Shown: one piece after another, positions 27,301-35,872 of the stretch | Numbering within the stretch: position 1 is the stretch's first letter | Layout of the letters: the number at the start of each line of letters is the position of its first letter | NCBI GenBank assembly: GCA_016710765.1 | Contig: JADJUJ010000006.1 | Location: 62,001-126,000 of the forward strand | Length of the DNA: 64,000 bases | Direction: 5' to 3' | DNA from: Lewinellaceae bacterium | GTDB lineage: Bacteria > Bacteroidota > Bacteroidia > Chitinophagales > Saprospiraceae | Notes under the pieces: generated by a model | The model's input: the letters and a program-made list of their open reading frames with translations, nothing else | Database searches by the model: none | Told to the model about the DNA's origin: nothing | Translations under genes and position numbers: made by a program

Positions 27301-30300
27301 CGAATGCGGCGATCCACGGCAGATCATCACACGTACATTTGTGGTGACCGATGCTTGGGACAACCAGTCGACCTGTGCACACACCATTACCGTAGTGCCG
27401 TTCGACCTGTCCAGCCTTGTAATGCCTGCCGATATTACGATCAACTGCGAAGATGCATACCTGAATCCGTCTGCTGTGCTTCCTGGTAATACCGGCCAGC
27501 CCAGCATCAACGGTGCGCCAATTGGTCAGGGAGGATTGTGCTCTGCTTCTATTGGATACACCGATGTGCGCCTTGATATTTGCGCCGGCAGTTACGAGAT
27601 CTATCGTACCTGGCTGGTGGCCAATACTTGTGCCGCACCAGGACCAAACAATCCTAAATCGCATACCCAGCGTATTCGCGTGAAGGACTTCGGTGGACCA
27701 GCCTTTGACTGTCCTGGTGACATCACTGTGTCTGTAGATCCGCTGAACCCAGCTTGCTGCGCAACCGCTGCATTGCCTAGCGTGATCATCAGCGAAGGTT
27801 GCTCCAAAATTACGAACCTGGAAGCCAAGGTGACTGGCGTTGACCCAAGCACGGGTAACCTCACCACCTTTACGGTTCCTGGGCAACTGGGCGACTTCCC
27901 GGGCAACAACTACTGGAACCCTGATACGCTGGCGATCTTCCCGTACACGCAGTGCCTGCCGAACAACAACACCTATACGGTGCAGTACACGGCAGCCGAC
28001 CAGTGCGGTAACATCTCGTCTTGCAACTTTACCCTGACGGTAGCCGACCTGGCGCCGCCGGTGGCTGCTTGCGATGAGTTTACCAAAGTGGCCCTGGGTG
28101 GCAGTGGCGAAAGTTATGTAAATGCCTCTACGTTTGACGATGGCTCTTACGACAATTGCCATGCGGTGTCCTTCAAGGTGCGCCGGATGAACGACAACGG
28201 TTGCGATCCTAACGACATGTTCGACGATCAGGTTAAATTCTGCTGCTCGGACATTGGCGATACGATCCTGGTAATCTTCCGCGTATACGACGTGGATGTA
28301 GCCACCGGCGAAGTAGGCCTCGACGCTTACGAGCCGCACTTCAACGACTGTATGGTACAGGTGTATGTTGAAGACAAGATCAAGCCCGTATGCCAGGCTC
28401 CGGCCAACGTAACGGTGTCTTGTGAAAACTTCGACCCAAGCCTCTGGGCTTATGGCAACGCCACACCGCAGGACAACTGCTGTCTGGATACCACGAAAGT
28501 GTACCAGGGCCAGGTTGGTCTGACCCACGCGGTGAATTATAGCCAGTTTGATACCCTTTGCAACAAGGGCACGATCGTTCGCACCTTCCGCGCTTACGAC
28601 TGCGCCGGTAACTCCAGCCAGTGCACACAGCGGATTGTGGTGAACTACGAACAGGATTACTACATCAAGTTCCCGAACGATGCCATCGTTACGACCTGTA
28701 ACGGGTCGGGCATTTACGGCGAACCGACGTTCTTCGGCGAAGACTGCGAATTGCTGGCAGTATCGCATCAGGACGAGATATTTACAGTGGTACCCGACGC
28801 CTGCTTCAAGATCGAGCGTACATGGGACATCATCAACTGGTGCACCTACAACACGAACTTGCCGCTGATCAGCGTACCGAACCCGAACCCGAACGCGACG
28901 AGCAACCATCCGTCGAACCTGCCAGGACCAATCGTATCCGCACCGGGTACACTGGCGCCATGGGCTCCGACAGTGGTGGCGATCACTCCTGGTGCATTGC
29001 CAACAAACTACTCGACGTTCTGGAACGCCAATGCCAACGGCTACCGCTACAAGCAGATCATCAAGATCATCGATACGGAAGATCCGGTGTTTGACAACTG
29101 TCCTGCCAGCCCTGTTGAAGTATGCGACCTGACGTCGAACGACGGCCTGTTGTGGAACGACGCAGCGTACTGGGACAATGTGATCAGCACCCACGACCTT
29201 TGTGAAGGCCCTGCGGACCTGAACATCACGGTAACCGACTCCTGCTCGGGCTCGAATGTGGATGTGAACTACATCCTGTTCCTGGACATGGACGGCGACG
29301 GTACGATGGAAACAGTGATCAACAGCAACAACCCACCGGCGCCCAACAGCATCCCATACCTGGGTGGCACGGCGTTCGATAACCGCTCGGTTCCAGCGAA
29401 CCAGAAGTACCGCTTCAACATCGACTGGACCACCAACGGCGGCGCACGCACAGCCCACGTGGTTTGGGATAACCTGGCGCAGCCAGCAAACCTGAACGAC
29501 AACGTGCTGCAAGGCGTGGTACCACAACTGCCCTACGGCACCCACAAGATCAAGTGGATCGCTCAGGATGGCTGTGGCAACGAAACGGTTTGCGAGTACA
29601 CCTTCACGGTGAAGGATTGCAAGAAACCGACGGTGGTTTGTCTGAACGGCTTGAGCGTGAACATCATGCCTACTGGAATGATCGTCCTCTGGGATGCTGA
29701 CTTCCTGCAGTACGGCGACGACAACTGCACGCCAGCCAACCAGTTGGTGTACGGTGTGGTGGGAAGCGACCAAAGCACGGGCGCCTTCCCGACCGACGCA
29801 CAGGGTAACCCGCTGACAAACGTGACCTTCGATTGCGCTGAGTTGGGCAGCCAGGCCGTACAACTGTGGGCGATGGATGCCGCCGGCAACGCCGACTTCT
29901 GCGAGACCTATGTGATTGTACAGGACAACTTCGGTATCTGCGCCCCAGGTACGGCTGCTACGGTAGCCGGTATACTGGCCACAGAAGACCAGGATGGCCT
30001 GCAGGATGCCAGCGTTCAATTGATCGCCACTCATCCGACAGCAGGACCGCTGAACCTGAACGACAACACGGGCAACAGCGGCATCTACGGCTTCCCGAAT
30101 GCAGTGCCTTACGGTTCGAACTACACGGTAACGCCGCTGAAGGACGATAACCCGCTGAACGGTGTAACGACCTACGACCTTGTACTGATCAGCAAGCACA
30201 TCCTTGGATTGCAGCCGCTGACGAGTCCGTACCGGATGATTGCTGCGGATGCCAACAAGTCGAACTCGATCACGACGTTTGACATTGTGGAACTGCGGAA

Positions 30301-31171
30301 GTTGATTCTGGGCATCTACAATGAACTGCCGTTGAACACCAGCTGGCGCTTTGTGGACAAGGACTACGCGTTCCCGGATCAAACCAACCCATGGTTGGGC
30401 GGCCAGTTCCCGGAAACGATCAGTGGCGCCGATATCCAGGCGAACCAGGTTGGCGACGACTTTGTAGCGGTGAAAATTGGTGACGTGAACGGTACGGCCA
30501 TCGCCAACTCGTTCATGAGTGCCGACGACCGTACGAATGGCGCGCTGTTGATCGATGTGAAAGACCGCGATGTAAGTGCAGGCGAAGTGTTTGAAGTGAC
30601 CTTCAAGGCTGCCGAGCAGGTGCAGGGCTACCAGTTTACACTCAACCTGAGTGGTCTGGAAGTACTGGACATTGTACCGGGCGCTGAGATGACACCCAAC
30701 AACTTCGGTGTGTTTGCAGACGCGATCACGACATCATTCGATGGCAAGGCAGTGGGTACCTTCACGGTGAAATTCCGCGCGGCCAAAGCCGGAACCTTGA
30801 GCAAGATGATTGGTGTATCGAGCCGCATCACCCGCGCAGAGTCCTACAGCAGTGACGACAAACGCATGGATGTTGCCTTGCGCTTCAATGGCGCTGCCAT
30901 CGCAGGTGTAGGCTTCGAACTGTACCAGAACGTACCGAACCCATGGGAGAACACAACGGTGATCGGCTTCCACCTGCCATCAGATTCGGAGGCTACGCTG
31001 ACGATCTACGACGAGACAGGCAGGATGCTGTACCGCCAGGAGGGCGACTTTGCCAAAGGCTACAATGCCTTTACGGTGAACCGCGCACAGGTGAACGCCA
31101 GCGGCATGTTGTACTACAAAGTGGAAACCGCTAGTGACAGTGGTGTCATGAAAATGATTGAGATGAAGTAA
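3394..31171 (+). CDS. Giant adhesin 1: T9SS-secreted multidomain surface protein (~9,260 codons, frames broken)
   Basis: One gene is inferred from continuous domain order despite about 13 frame breaks (near 3550, 4905, ten in the DUF11 array, 24301). Order: signal peptide with a long n-region (hydrophobic LALLLLVSVSW, cleavage near FHAQ); about 17 PKD-like NAGPDQ domains to ~8110; 16 Ig-like domains (CTGGSxTLSV...YQWQSS) to ~12550; a cassette plus SprB-like repeat; 23 DUF11 units (13378-24472); a second cassette plus SprB-like repeat; HYR-like and Cys-containing beta domains (~25300-29930); dockerin-like segment (TTYDLVLISKHILGL, TTFDIVELRKLILGI; ~30165-30320); cohesin-like beta domain (~30530-30890); T9SS type A sorting domain ending KMIEMK. 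It should cross the outer membrane by T9SS and be surface-anchored or released. Adhesion or gliding is likely by analogy with SprB-type proteins, not proven. Exact length is uncertain because of the repeat array. Confidence 0.85.
3614..8110 (+). repeat. PKD-like (NAGPDQ) domain array of giant adhesin 1
   Basis: About 17 diverged domains of ~85-95 residues, many opening with NAGPDQ or a variant (AGMDQ, AGPNQ) followed by a Cys. Each has a GTWT-like strand, a TxVxGL turn and a closing Y.F.WT.NG.C strand pair. They are diverged from each other, unlike the DUF11 units, so the array is old. A one-base break sits at a T6 run near 4905. Confidence 0.8.
8111..12550 (+). repeat. Ig-like domain array of giant adhesin 1 (16 copies)
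   Basis: Sixteen tandem ~95-residue domains with the pattern CTGGSxTLSVTATGG, YQWQSS, TTTYYQVIVSATG and a linker VVPDP (variants VEPDP, VAPDP, VLPDP, VVNDP). The two Cys per domain (ICTGG and near SGC/NDC) could form a disulfide. Copies between ~10600 and 12260 are the most alike, indicating recent expansion of the C-terminal half. Confidence 0.8.
13378..24472 (+). repeat. Tandem array of 23 DUF11 units, 483-bp period
   Basis: Unit starts (IGLAKR) fall at ~13380, 13863, 14346 and so on to ~24006, a spacing of 483 bp (161 residues). Each unit has a DUF11-type beta domain (FEFNLENLGNV, ITDDLAAAF, SITSDDYIINPAY, LLLPGANGIPVGEKGA, VMVNNCG) and an acidic Asn/Asp-rich linker (DNGSEPDANGNNN, then GENDPTPV) that looks suited to calcium binding. 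Units 2-22 are nearly identical at DNA level; unit 1 is slightly different and unit 23 clearly diverged (VVGLAKRTVQVQ). They differ by recurrent two-state changes: AFPST/AFPAT, NGTSDINL/DGVTDLNL, GSGQTGFMN/GSAQTSFLN, EAGEN/EVGEN. Ten frame breaks lie between 17383 and 22568. Confidence 0.92.
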
Positions 31172-31190
31172 ACCTTAATGGGTTGAAATA

Positions 31191-31233
31191 AAAAGGAGCC
31201 ATCGCTGTTTACAGGGATGGCTCCTCTTTTTTT
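31191..31233 (+). terminator. Intrinsic terminator after giant adhesin 1
   Basis: Stem aaaaggagccatc / gatggctcctctttt with a T-run after it, 20 bp past the stop codon. The A-run on the other side means it may also serve the converging methyltransferase gene. Confidence 0.8.
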
Positions 31234-31284
31234 GCAACGCATTATTGCACGAGCTATGTAGATTTGGGCCAGGCCATTACAGAT

Positions 31285-32352
31285 TTAGGGCTGTTTTTCA
31301 ACAACATTCAGGCTAAACCCGGGTTTATTGCTCTGTTGGTACTGGAGTTCTATTTTCTGAACATTGCGCTCTCGGATACGGTAAGTGGAGAGTAGCACCG
31401 ATGGTTGCGTGAGGCCCGACTCAAGGAATTTGAGGACATGCTGGCCGTGCACCCTGATGGTGGTAAAAAGCGAAAAATTGGTAAATTTTTCGTCAATTGT
31501 TTCCGGTATTTGGATTGTGACTACCGGGAAGATCCAGGGGGCTGCCCACTGGTTGGCATCGGGTTCAATTTTTTTCAAGCCGGGAATAGAAAGGTCAAAC
31601 ACTTCTTGTAGCAAATAGCAAGCCTGTTCTTCCGGCAGAAAATTCCCTTGTTCGTCAAAAGAGGTATTGAGAAAACCGGCCTGCAGTAAAATTTGTTCTG
31701 GAACCAGCAAGCCATCAGGCTCAAGATATTGCAAAAGATGGGTGGTAATGGCTACCTGGGGCTCGTTTTGCAAGCCATTTTGCATGGTTTCGGAGAGCAG
31801 AATTTGGTAGGGTTGAAAAGGCGTAGCATCAACAGTGGTGGCATCGCAACATTTCAGGTCGCGGATGTAGTGATTGATTTCCAGCGTTTCAATTATTTTC
31901 TCCAGGTAAGAAAGGCTGCTGGGGTTGATTTCCAGCATGGTAAACTGGATTTCCTCAGGACTGAAGCAAGTTGTGAGCGGCAGGGCCAGGGTGGCGAAAG
32001 GGCCGGTTCCCGCATACAACACATGGATGGGTTGGTTCGGAAATTTTTTTTGACAAGCCTGCACAGCGCTGATGAGGCCCAGGAGATAAGTCTGGGTTCG
32101 CATGAAATCGCGAATACACATGGCCGCCCAGAATGGGCCAATGGCCCGTCCGCTATCCAGTGCCACATCTTCCCGATGATCGGGTGAAGCTAATTCCAAC
32201 GCCAGTATTTTTTCAAGCAATTGGAACATGTCGTTGCAGACAGTGAAGAGTGCTCCATGTGGGGAGGCGGGGTTCAATAGGATGCTGGAAATTCGCTGAA
32301 GTTCATGCTTTGCTGCGGCTGGTTGCATGGTCATCATCAGGCTTTTCTGCAA
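31285..32352 (-). CDS. SAM-dependent methyltransferase with PRMT-like double-E loop
   Basis: 355 residues. Class I methyltransferase motif I is VLYAGTGPFATLA (residues 111-123), with an acidic residue at the end of the next strand (FTMLEIN, E141). After it, SETMQNGLQNE (187-197) matches the spacing of the double-E loop (SExMGxxLxxE) that holds arginine in protein arginine methyltransferases, with Gln in place of the Gly. The remainder (LEPDGLLVPEQILLQAG) also resembles the start of a PRMT beta-barrel. PRMT-like activity is inference; other small acceptors are possible. The start overlaps the end of the upstream leucine-rich-repeat gene by 16 bp, so the two are probably translated together. 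An alternative start at MMTMQP (residue 6) would shorten the overlap. Confidence 0.7.
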   Translation of the reverse strand: MQKSLMMTMQPAAAKHELQRISSILLNPASPHGALFTVCNDMFQLLEKILALELASPDHREDVALDSGRAIGPFWAAMCIRDFMRTQTYLLGLISAVQACQKKFPNQPIHVLYAGTGPFATLALPLTTCFSPEEIQFTMLEINPSSLSYLEKIIETLEINHYIRDLKCCDATTVDATPFQPYQILLSETMQNGLQNEPQVAITTHLLQYLEPDGLLVPEQILLQAGFLNTSFDEQGNFLPEEQACYLLQEVFDLSIPGLKKIEPDANQWAAPWIFPVVTIQIPETIDEKFTNFSLFTTIRVHGQHVLKFLESGLTQPSVLLSTYRIRERNVQKIELQYQQSNKPGFSLNVVEKQP

Positions 32353-32960
32353 CGGATGCCAATGGTTTGCTCGAATTTAAGACACGCGTTGTCCATCAAA
32401 CCTTCATTGGGCTGACAATAAAAGTTGTTCAGCTGCGCTGCGTGGGCTTCGGTAATGCCTTCCAGGCTGGCAATACTATTATGGTTACAATAAAGGGTAT
32501 GCAGGTGGGTTAGTTTTTCCAAAGGTTTTAAGGAGTTAATATGATTCATTTGGCAGTACAATTCCTGAAGATTGCTCAAATGCTCTACGCCATCGAGCGA
32601 TTGGATGCGGTTGTTGTTGACAAAAAGCGATTTGATTTGCGGCAATTCGGCCAGCATCCTTAGGTCAGCCACCTGATGAAAGTTGACCACCAGTATTTCT
32701 ACCTTTTTCAGTCCAATAAGCCCCGTCAGATTACTAAGTTCAAAACTCATGTTAGGGTAGGGGCCTGTGGGGCCGACAAATCGAAGGGCGGGGGAATGGT
32801 GCAGGCTGTGTATGACATCTATGGGCATGTCGCTGGTATCCGATTGGCGAAGCATAACCTCATTGAAGGCTTTTTTCCAATCGGAAGAAAGTTTACTCCA
32901 CCATTTTTCATAATATTCCAATTCGCCTGCAGTAGGGGTGGGGATTTGTTGTGGCTCCAT
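32337..32960 (-). CDS. Leucine-rich-repeat protein
   Basis: Starting at MEPQQIP (32960) gives ~207 residues; an in-frame ATG at 33005 would add 15 residues of poor character (MKLFIICFLKF). After a charged N-terminal part (YYEKWWSKLSSDWKKAF) come about five 21-23-residue leucine-rich repeats of the SDS22/internalin type (LPQIKSLFVNNNRIQSL, LSNLQELYCQMNHINSL, LTHLHTLYCNHNSIASL). No signal peptide, so likely cytoplasmic. Such repeats usually bind protein. The translational overlap with the PRMT-like methyltransferase suggests they act together, perhaps as substrate recruiter or target (inference). Confidence 0.75.
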   Translation of the reverse strand: MEPQQIPTPTAGELEYYEKWWSKLSSDWKKAFNEVMLRQSDTSDMPIDVIHSLHHSPALRFVGPTGPYPNMSFELSNLTGLIGLKKVEILVVNFHQVADLRMLAELPQIKSLFVNNNRIQSLDGVEHLSNLQELYCQMNHINSLKPLEKLTHLHTLYCNHNSIASLEGITEAHAAQLNNFYCQPNEGLMDNACLKFEQTIGIRCRKA

Positions 32961-33064
32961 ATTGTTGGGAGAAAATTTTAGAAAACATATTATGAATAAT
33001 TTCAAAGGTAGGGTAAATGGGGTATACCTTTGGCAAACATCGTAGCATAAATTTCAAGTAAGCC

Positions 33065-33553
33065 GTGTTGAGCAAAGCAGATCAAATTCTAAAAATTGTT
33101 GCCTTTATTGAATCCATTGGCATAAACGTACAGGAAGGGCAGGTCTCTGCGCAGTCCTTTTTACCAGGGGTTGAAATAGTACAGGGCGCCTTGGTTTACG
33201 ATGCCAATGCTTTGCACTATCCCGGCGATCTGCTGCATGAGGCCGGTCACATTGCGTTGGTGCCCGGGCATTTGCGTAAGCAGTTGTCGGGAAATGTAAC
33301 TGACTTGAAGCTGACTGACGGGGGCGAGGAGATGGGGGTCATGCTCTGGACCTATGCGGCCTGTTGTTTTATGAAAATTTCGCCTGAGCATGTATTCCAC
33401 AGCGGCGGCTACCATGGCCAGAGCCAGTGGCTACTGGACAATTATGCCAGTGGAAATTATATTGGGTTGCCTTTATTACAGTGGATGGGCATGTGTGAAA
33501 AAGAGGCAGATGCAAAATCTTTTCCGAACATGATAAAATGGATGAGAGATTAA
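33065..33553 (+). CDS. Uncharacterised HExxH-motif protein
   Basis: 162 residues starting with GTG (33065) or TTG (33068); no ATG is available near the conserved start. The centre has HEAGHIALVPGH (residues 58-69), an HExxH zinc-type motif followed by a further His, as in zincin-like proteins. A Cys/Trp/Met-rich second half follows (LWTYAACCFMK, LQWMGMCEKEA). No signal peptide. I do not recognise a named family. It is divergent from the leucine-rich-repeat gene and its stop overlaps the end of the converging hydroxylase gene by 4 bp. Peptidase activity is possible but unproven. Confidence 0.65.
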   Translation: MLSKADQILKIVAFIESIGINVQEGQVSAQSFLPGVEIVQGALVYDANALHYPGDLLHEAGHIALVPGHLRKQLSGNVTDLKLTDGGEEMGVMLWTYAACCFMKISPEHVFHSGGYHGQSQWLLDNYASGNYIGLPLLQWMGMCEKEADAKSFPNMIKWMRD

Positions 33554-34266
33554 AGCATTTTTTGAAGGAGTATCCGGGCTCCTTCAGCATCCATTAGTCT
33601 GAGTTGAGCGATAATTTGTGCTCTGGTTGCGGCATCATAAACCGGTTCTTGATTTTCCACGGAAAAATCATAGCCAGCATTTTTGAACACTTCGTCCGTC
33701 CAGGCATTTCGGTACCCATCAATAACCAAGTGCACCCTTCGCTGCACACCGCGGTGCGTTACACGGTGCATTTTATCAAAATCGACGTACCAGCATTGCC
33801 CTTCTTTCATAGGAATGGCCTGTTCTTCAACGTAGAATTCAACGCCATCATCACTGATAATGGGAATATGAAGCCGGAATTCACCAAAAGCATAGCCTAA
33901 TCCAGGGTCTCGATGGGGCTTGATCGAGCTGCCTGGCGCCAATGCCAGCAAGCGTACGGCTGCTTTTTCAAATAATAAATTGTTTAGTATTTTTTGAAAA
34001 AATGGGCATGCCAGCAGCAGATCTGTGTCTTTAAACTGTTGTTTATTGACAGCTAAAGCATTGATATCCAGATGCTTTCCGGTGGGAGATCGCAGCGCAA
34101 TGCCAGTCCAGTCACCCTGGTAATCGTTCTGGTTATAATGTTGCGACCAATTCCAGCGCTCACAAATTTTCAAGTCTTCCTGCAAAGCAAGAACATCAAA
34201 TTGAAACGGCAGTTTTAAAAATAAATTGGTCATTGTACCATCTAATAAACCCGGCTTTAATGACAA
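33550..34266 (-). CDS. Aspartyl/asparaginyl beta-hydroxylase family dioxygenase
   Basis: 238 residues from 34266, or 227 from the better-looking start MTNLFLKLP at 34233. The motifs of the 2-oxoglutarate/Fe(II) family are clear: IKPHRDPG (H118, D120), RLHIPI, VEFYVEE, then DKMHRVTHRG (H167 as second iron His) and RRVHLVID (R177 as likely 2-oxoglutarate anchor). The usual HxVxN reads HRVTH. The family hydroxylates Asp/Asn side chains in peptides or proteins; the substrate here is unknown. From 34266 it would overlap the stop of the upstream twin-arginine protein gene by 10 bp, suggesting an operon. Confidence 0.85.
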   Translation of the reverse strand: MSLKPGLLDGTMTNLFLKLPFQFDVLALQEDLKICERWNWSQHYNQNDYQGDWTGIALRSPTGKHLDINALAVNKQQFKDTDLLLACPFFQKILNNLLFEKAAVRLLALAPGSSIKPHRDPGLGYAFGEFRLHIPIISDDGVEFYVEEQAIPMKEGQCWYVDFDKMHRVTHRGVQRRVHLVIDGYRNAWTDEVFKNAGYDFSVENQEPVYDAATRAQIIAQLRLMDAEGARILLQKML

Positions 34267-34901
34267 AGTGTGTGGCGCGACTCAAATTTTTCCTGATAAT
34301 AAACGCTTTCTCTCCCCTTTACTTCACAAGTAGTAATGGCTTTGCCCCCCTTCATGTTGGTTGATATGAAAACAGAACCTTCTTGGGTTAAAAATCGTTG
34401 AGGCTGCTCAGCCACGGCGAACTTTGAAGCAGGCAGCAGGTGTGGGTACAGGGGAAGTCCTTTTTCCTGTAAGGCCGCAGCAGCAAGTGTGAGGGCCTCC
34501 ACCTGGAAACTGTTCAGGGTGCGTTGGTGTTTCCATTGGCCCGTATTGTCGCGGTGAAAAACCGGAACCAGCATTTCAGAGGTGTTGGATGCTTTGTGCT
34601 GCCAAATCACCGGGTAAAAGCAAAAATTTCCTGCGGTACCGGTGAAGTAGACGCCTTTTCCGTCCGGGAAAAAACCGGATTCCGCCAGTTCGCAGTTTGT
34701 TGCTTCCACCAAGGTGTGTAGATCTTCAGCGGCAACGCGCACCGTACTGCGCCAATGGGCTGAAAGTTTCTGTTGAAACAATTGGATCTGGCGCCAAACA
34801 CTGAAGGGTGAGAACAATGCTGTGGCGGCCGATGTGCCGGGCTGCCAGCTTAAAGCAAACGTTCCGAGCCCAAGGGTGCGAACGAAAGTCCGTCTTTTCA
34901 T
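34257..34901 (-). CDS. Uncharacterised protein with twin-arginine-type signal
   Basis: 214 residues. The N terminus MKRRTFVRTLGLGTFALS has the RRxFxR twin-arginine pattern and a short hydrophobic stretch, so export in folded form is likely. The rest (GKGVYFTGTAGNFCFYPVIW, VEALTLAAAALQEKGLPLYP) matches no family I recognise. It sits between the tail-collar gene (25-bp gap) and the hydroxylase gene (overlap), all on the same strand. Confidence 0.6.
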   Translation of the reverse strand: MKRRTFVRTLGLGTFALSWQPGTSAATALFSPFSVWRQIQLFQQKLSAHWRSTVRVAAEDLHTLVEATNCELAESGFFPDGKGVYFTGTAGNFCFYPVIWQHKASNTSEMLVPVFHRDNTGQWKHQRTLNSFQVEALTLAAAALQEKGLPLYPHLLPASKFAVAEQPQRFLTQEGSVFISTNMKGGKAITTCEVKGRESVYYQEKFESRHTLCH

Positions 34902-34925
34902 AAGTGAAGTTTATTAAAAGAAAAA

Positions 34926-35459
34926 TTAGTTTCGGCTTGGAAAAATGCCTTGCAGCGCGATGCAAAAATTAAGGCCAAGGTAGGGTTCGCGAACACCAAA
35001 AGGTACGTTTGCGCCTGTGTTCTGTACGGTAGTGCTCACCCCACCCATGTTGCCGTTACCAGCAGCTGGGGCTGCAAAAAAGTTGTTGCCCTGTGTGGCG
35101 ATAATATTTCCGGCAGGCTCTTCACTGCTAGCATTTGCGGATGTTACCGCGACATTGGTCGTGGCAACATGGCTGTGGGCAGGGAGGTTGTTCGTAATCA
35201 AGGTTACCTGCTCAATGCCGCCAACTTGGCCTAATTGGATATTCGACAAACCAGGACCTTGACCATAGCCGATGGGGGTACGCCCTCTTAGGTCGGGCAA
35301 TGCAAAGGTGGTTCGGCCATCACCGCCATAGGTGGTGCCGAGTAAGGAAAACAGGGCCGTGTATTGTGAAATAGCCAATAATTGACCATTACATTGGGCC
35401 CAGCCCTGTGGGGCAAAGTTGAAGCCAAAAATCATGATGTTACCGATAAAGGTATCCAT
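34926..35459 (-). CDS. Phage tail collar-domain protein (microcystin-dependent protein-like)
   Basis: 177 residues. The N terminus has the classic collar-domain pattern: IGNIMIFGFNFAPQGWAQCNG, QLLAISQYTALFSLLGTTYGG and FALPDLRGRTPIGYG, followed by GGIEQVTLITNNLPAHSH. The middle is low-complexity (Ala/Asn/Gly), and the C terminus (PYLGLNFCIALQGIFPS) is typical of the MdpB-like group. Stand-alone copies like this are common in Bacteroidota outside prophages; there are no other phage genes nearby, so it is not evidence of a prophage. Function is unknown. TAnnTTTG-type boxes lie upstream on this strand (35488-35495 and 35510-35517). Confidence 0.88.
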   Translation of the reverse strand: MDTFIGNIMIFGFNFAPQGWAQCNGQLLAISQYTALFSLLGTTYGGDGRTTFALPDLRGRTPIGYGQGPGLSNIQLGQVGGIEQVTLITNNLPAHSHVATTNVAVTSANASSEEPAGNIIATQGNNFFAAPAAGNGNMGGVSTTVQNTGANVPFGVREPYLGLNFCIALQGIFPSRN

Positions 35460-35872
35460 AGAAGCAATAGCTATTAGGTGAAAAAATCAAAGTTACGACT
35501 TGAATACTTCAAATCTACTGCTAATGTAGGGGGTTTGTCTGGGAAAATGAATACTTCCAGACAAAAAGTAAACTAGAGTACAGGGTTTCTGGTTTTGATC
35601 GAGTAAGGTTTGGCATGTTTTTGGAATTGTTAGTGTTAATGATTGACCAGAGGTTCTTTTCTTTAAAGAAATTAAATATTTTTGCATGTATTTTTTTAAT
35701 CCAAAGTCATCTCATTGAAAAGGTTCTGCTCTCCTCTAAAGTATTTCAGCAATACCTTTTCCTTCTCTTAACACCTGTTTAAATCAGTTTCTGGTTTAAA
35801 TGGGCTCTTGTTGATACTGATCCAACCTCACAAAACCATAATAGCACGTAATCCGCTTCAAAATCTATCCAC
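35460..35872. other. Divergent intergenic region (tail-collar gene / giant adhesin 2)
   Basis: 413 bp, AT-rich. I see two TAnnTTTG-like boxes facing the tail-collar gene and no obvious promoter match or palindrome facing the adhesin. Short ORFs here lack coding character. Confidence 0.4.

Noticed and set aside
27257..30382. 1,041-codon minus-strand ORF opposite the HYR region of giant adhesin 1
   Set aside because: It is antisense to well-supported coding sequence, has Val/Arg-rich composition typical of shadow frames and no recognisable domain.
34926..35459. Prophage remnant based on the tail-collar protein
   Set aside because: No other phage genes, integrase or attachment sites nearby; stand-alone collar-domain proteins are common in Bacteroidota.
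35493..35687. 64-codon minus-strand ORF upstream of the tail-collar gene
   Set aside because: Low-complexity, no conserved motif, no neighbour context; likely chance.
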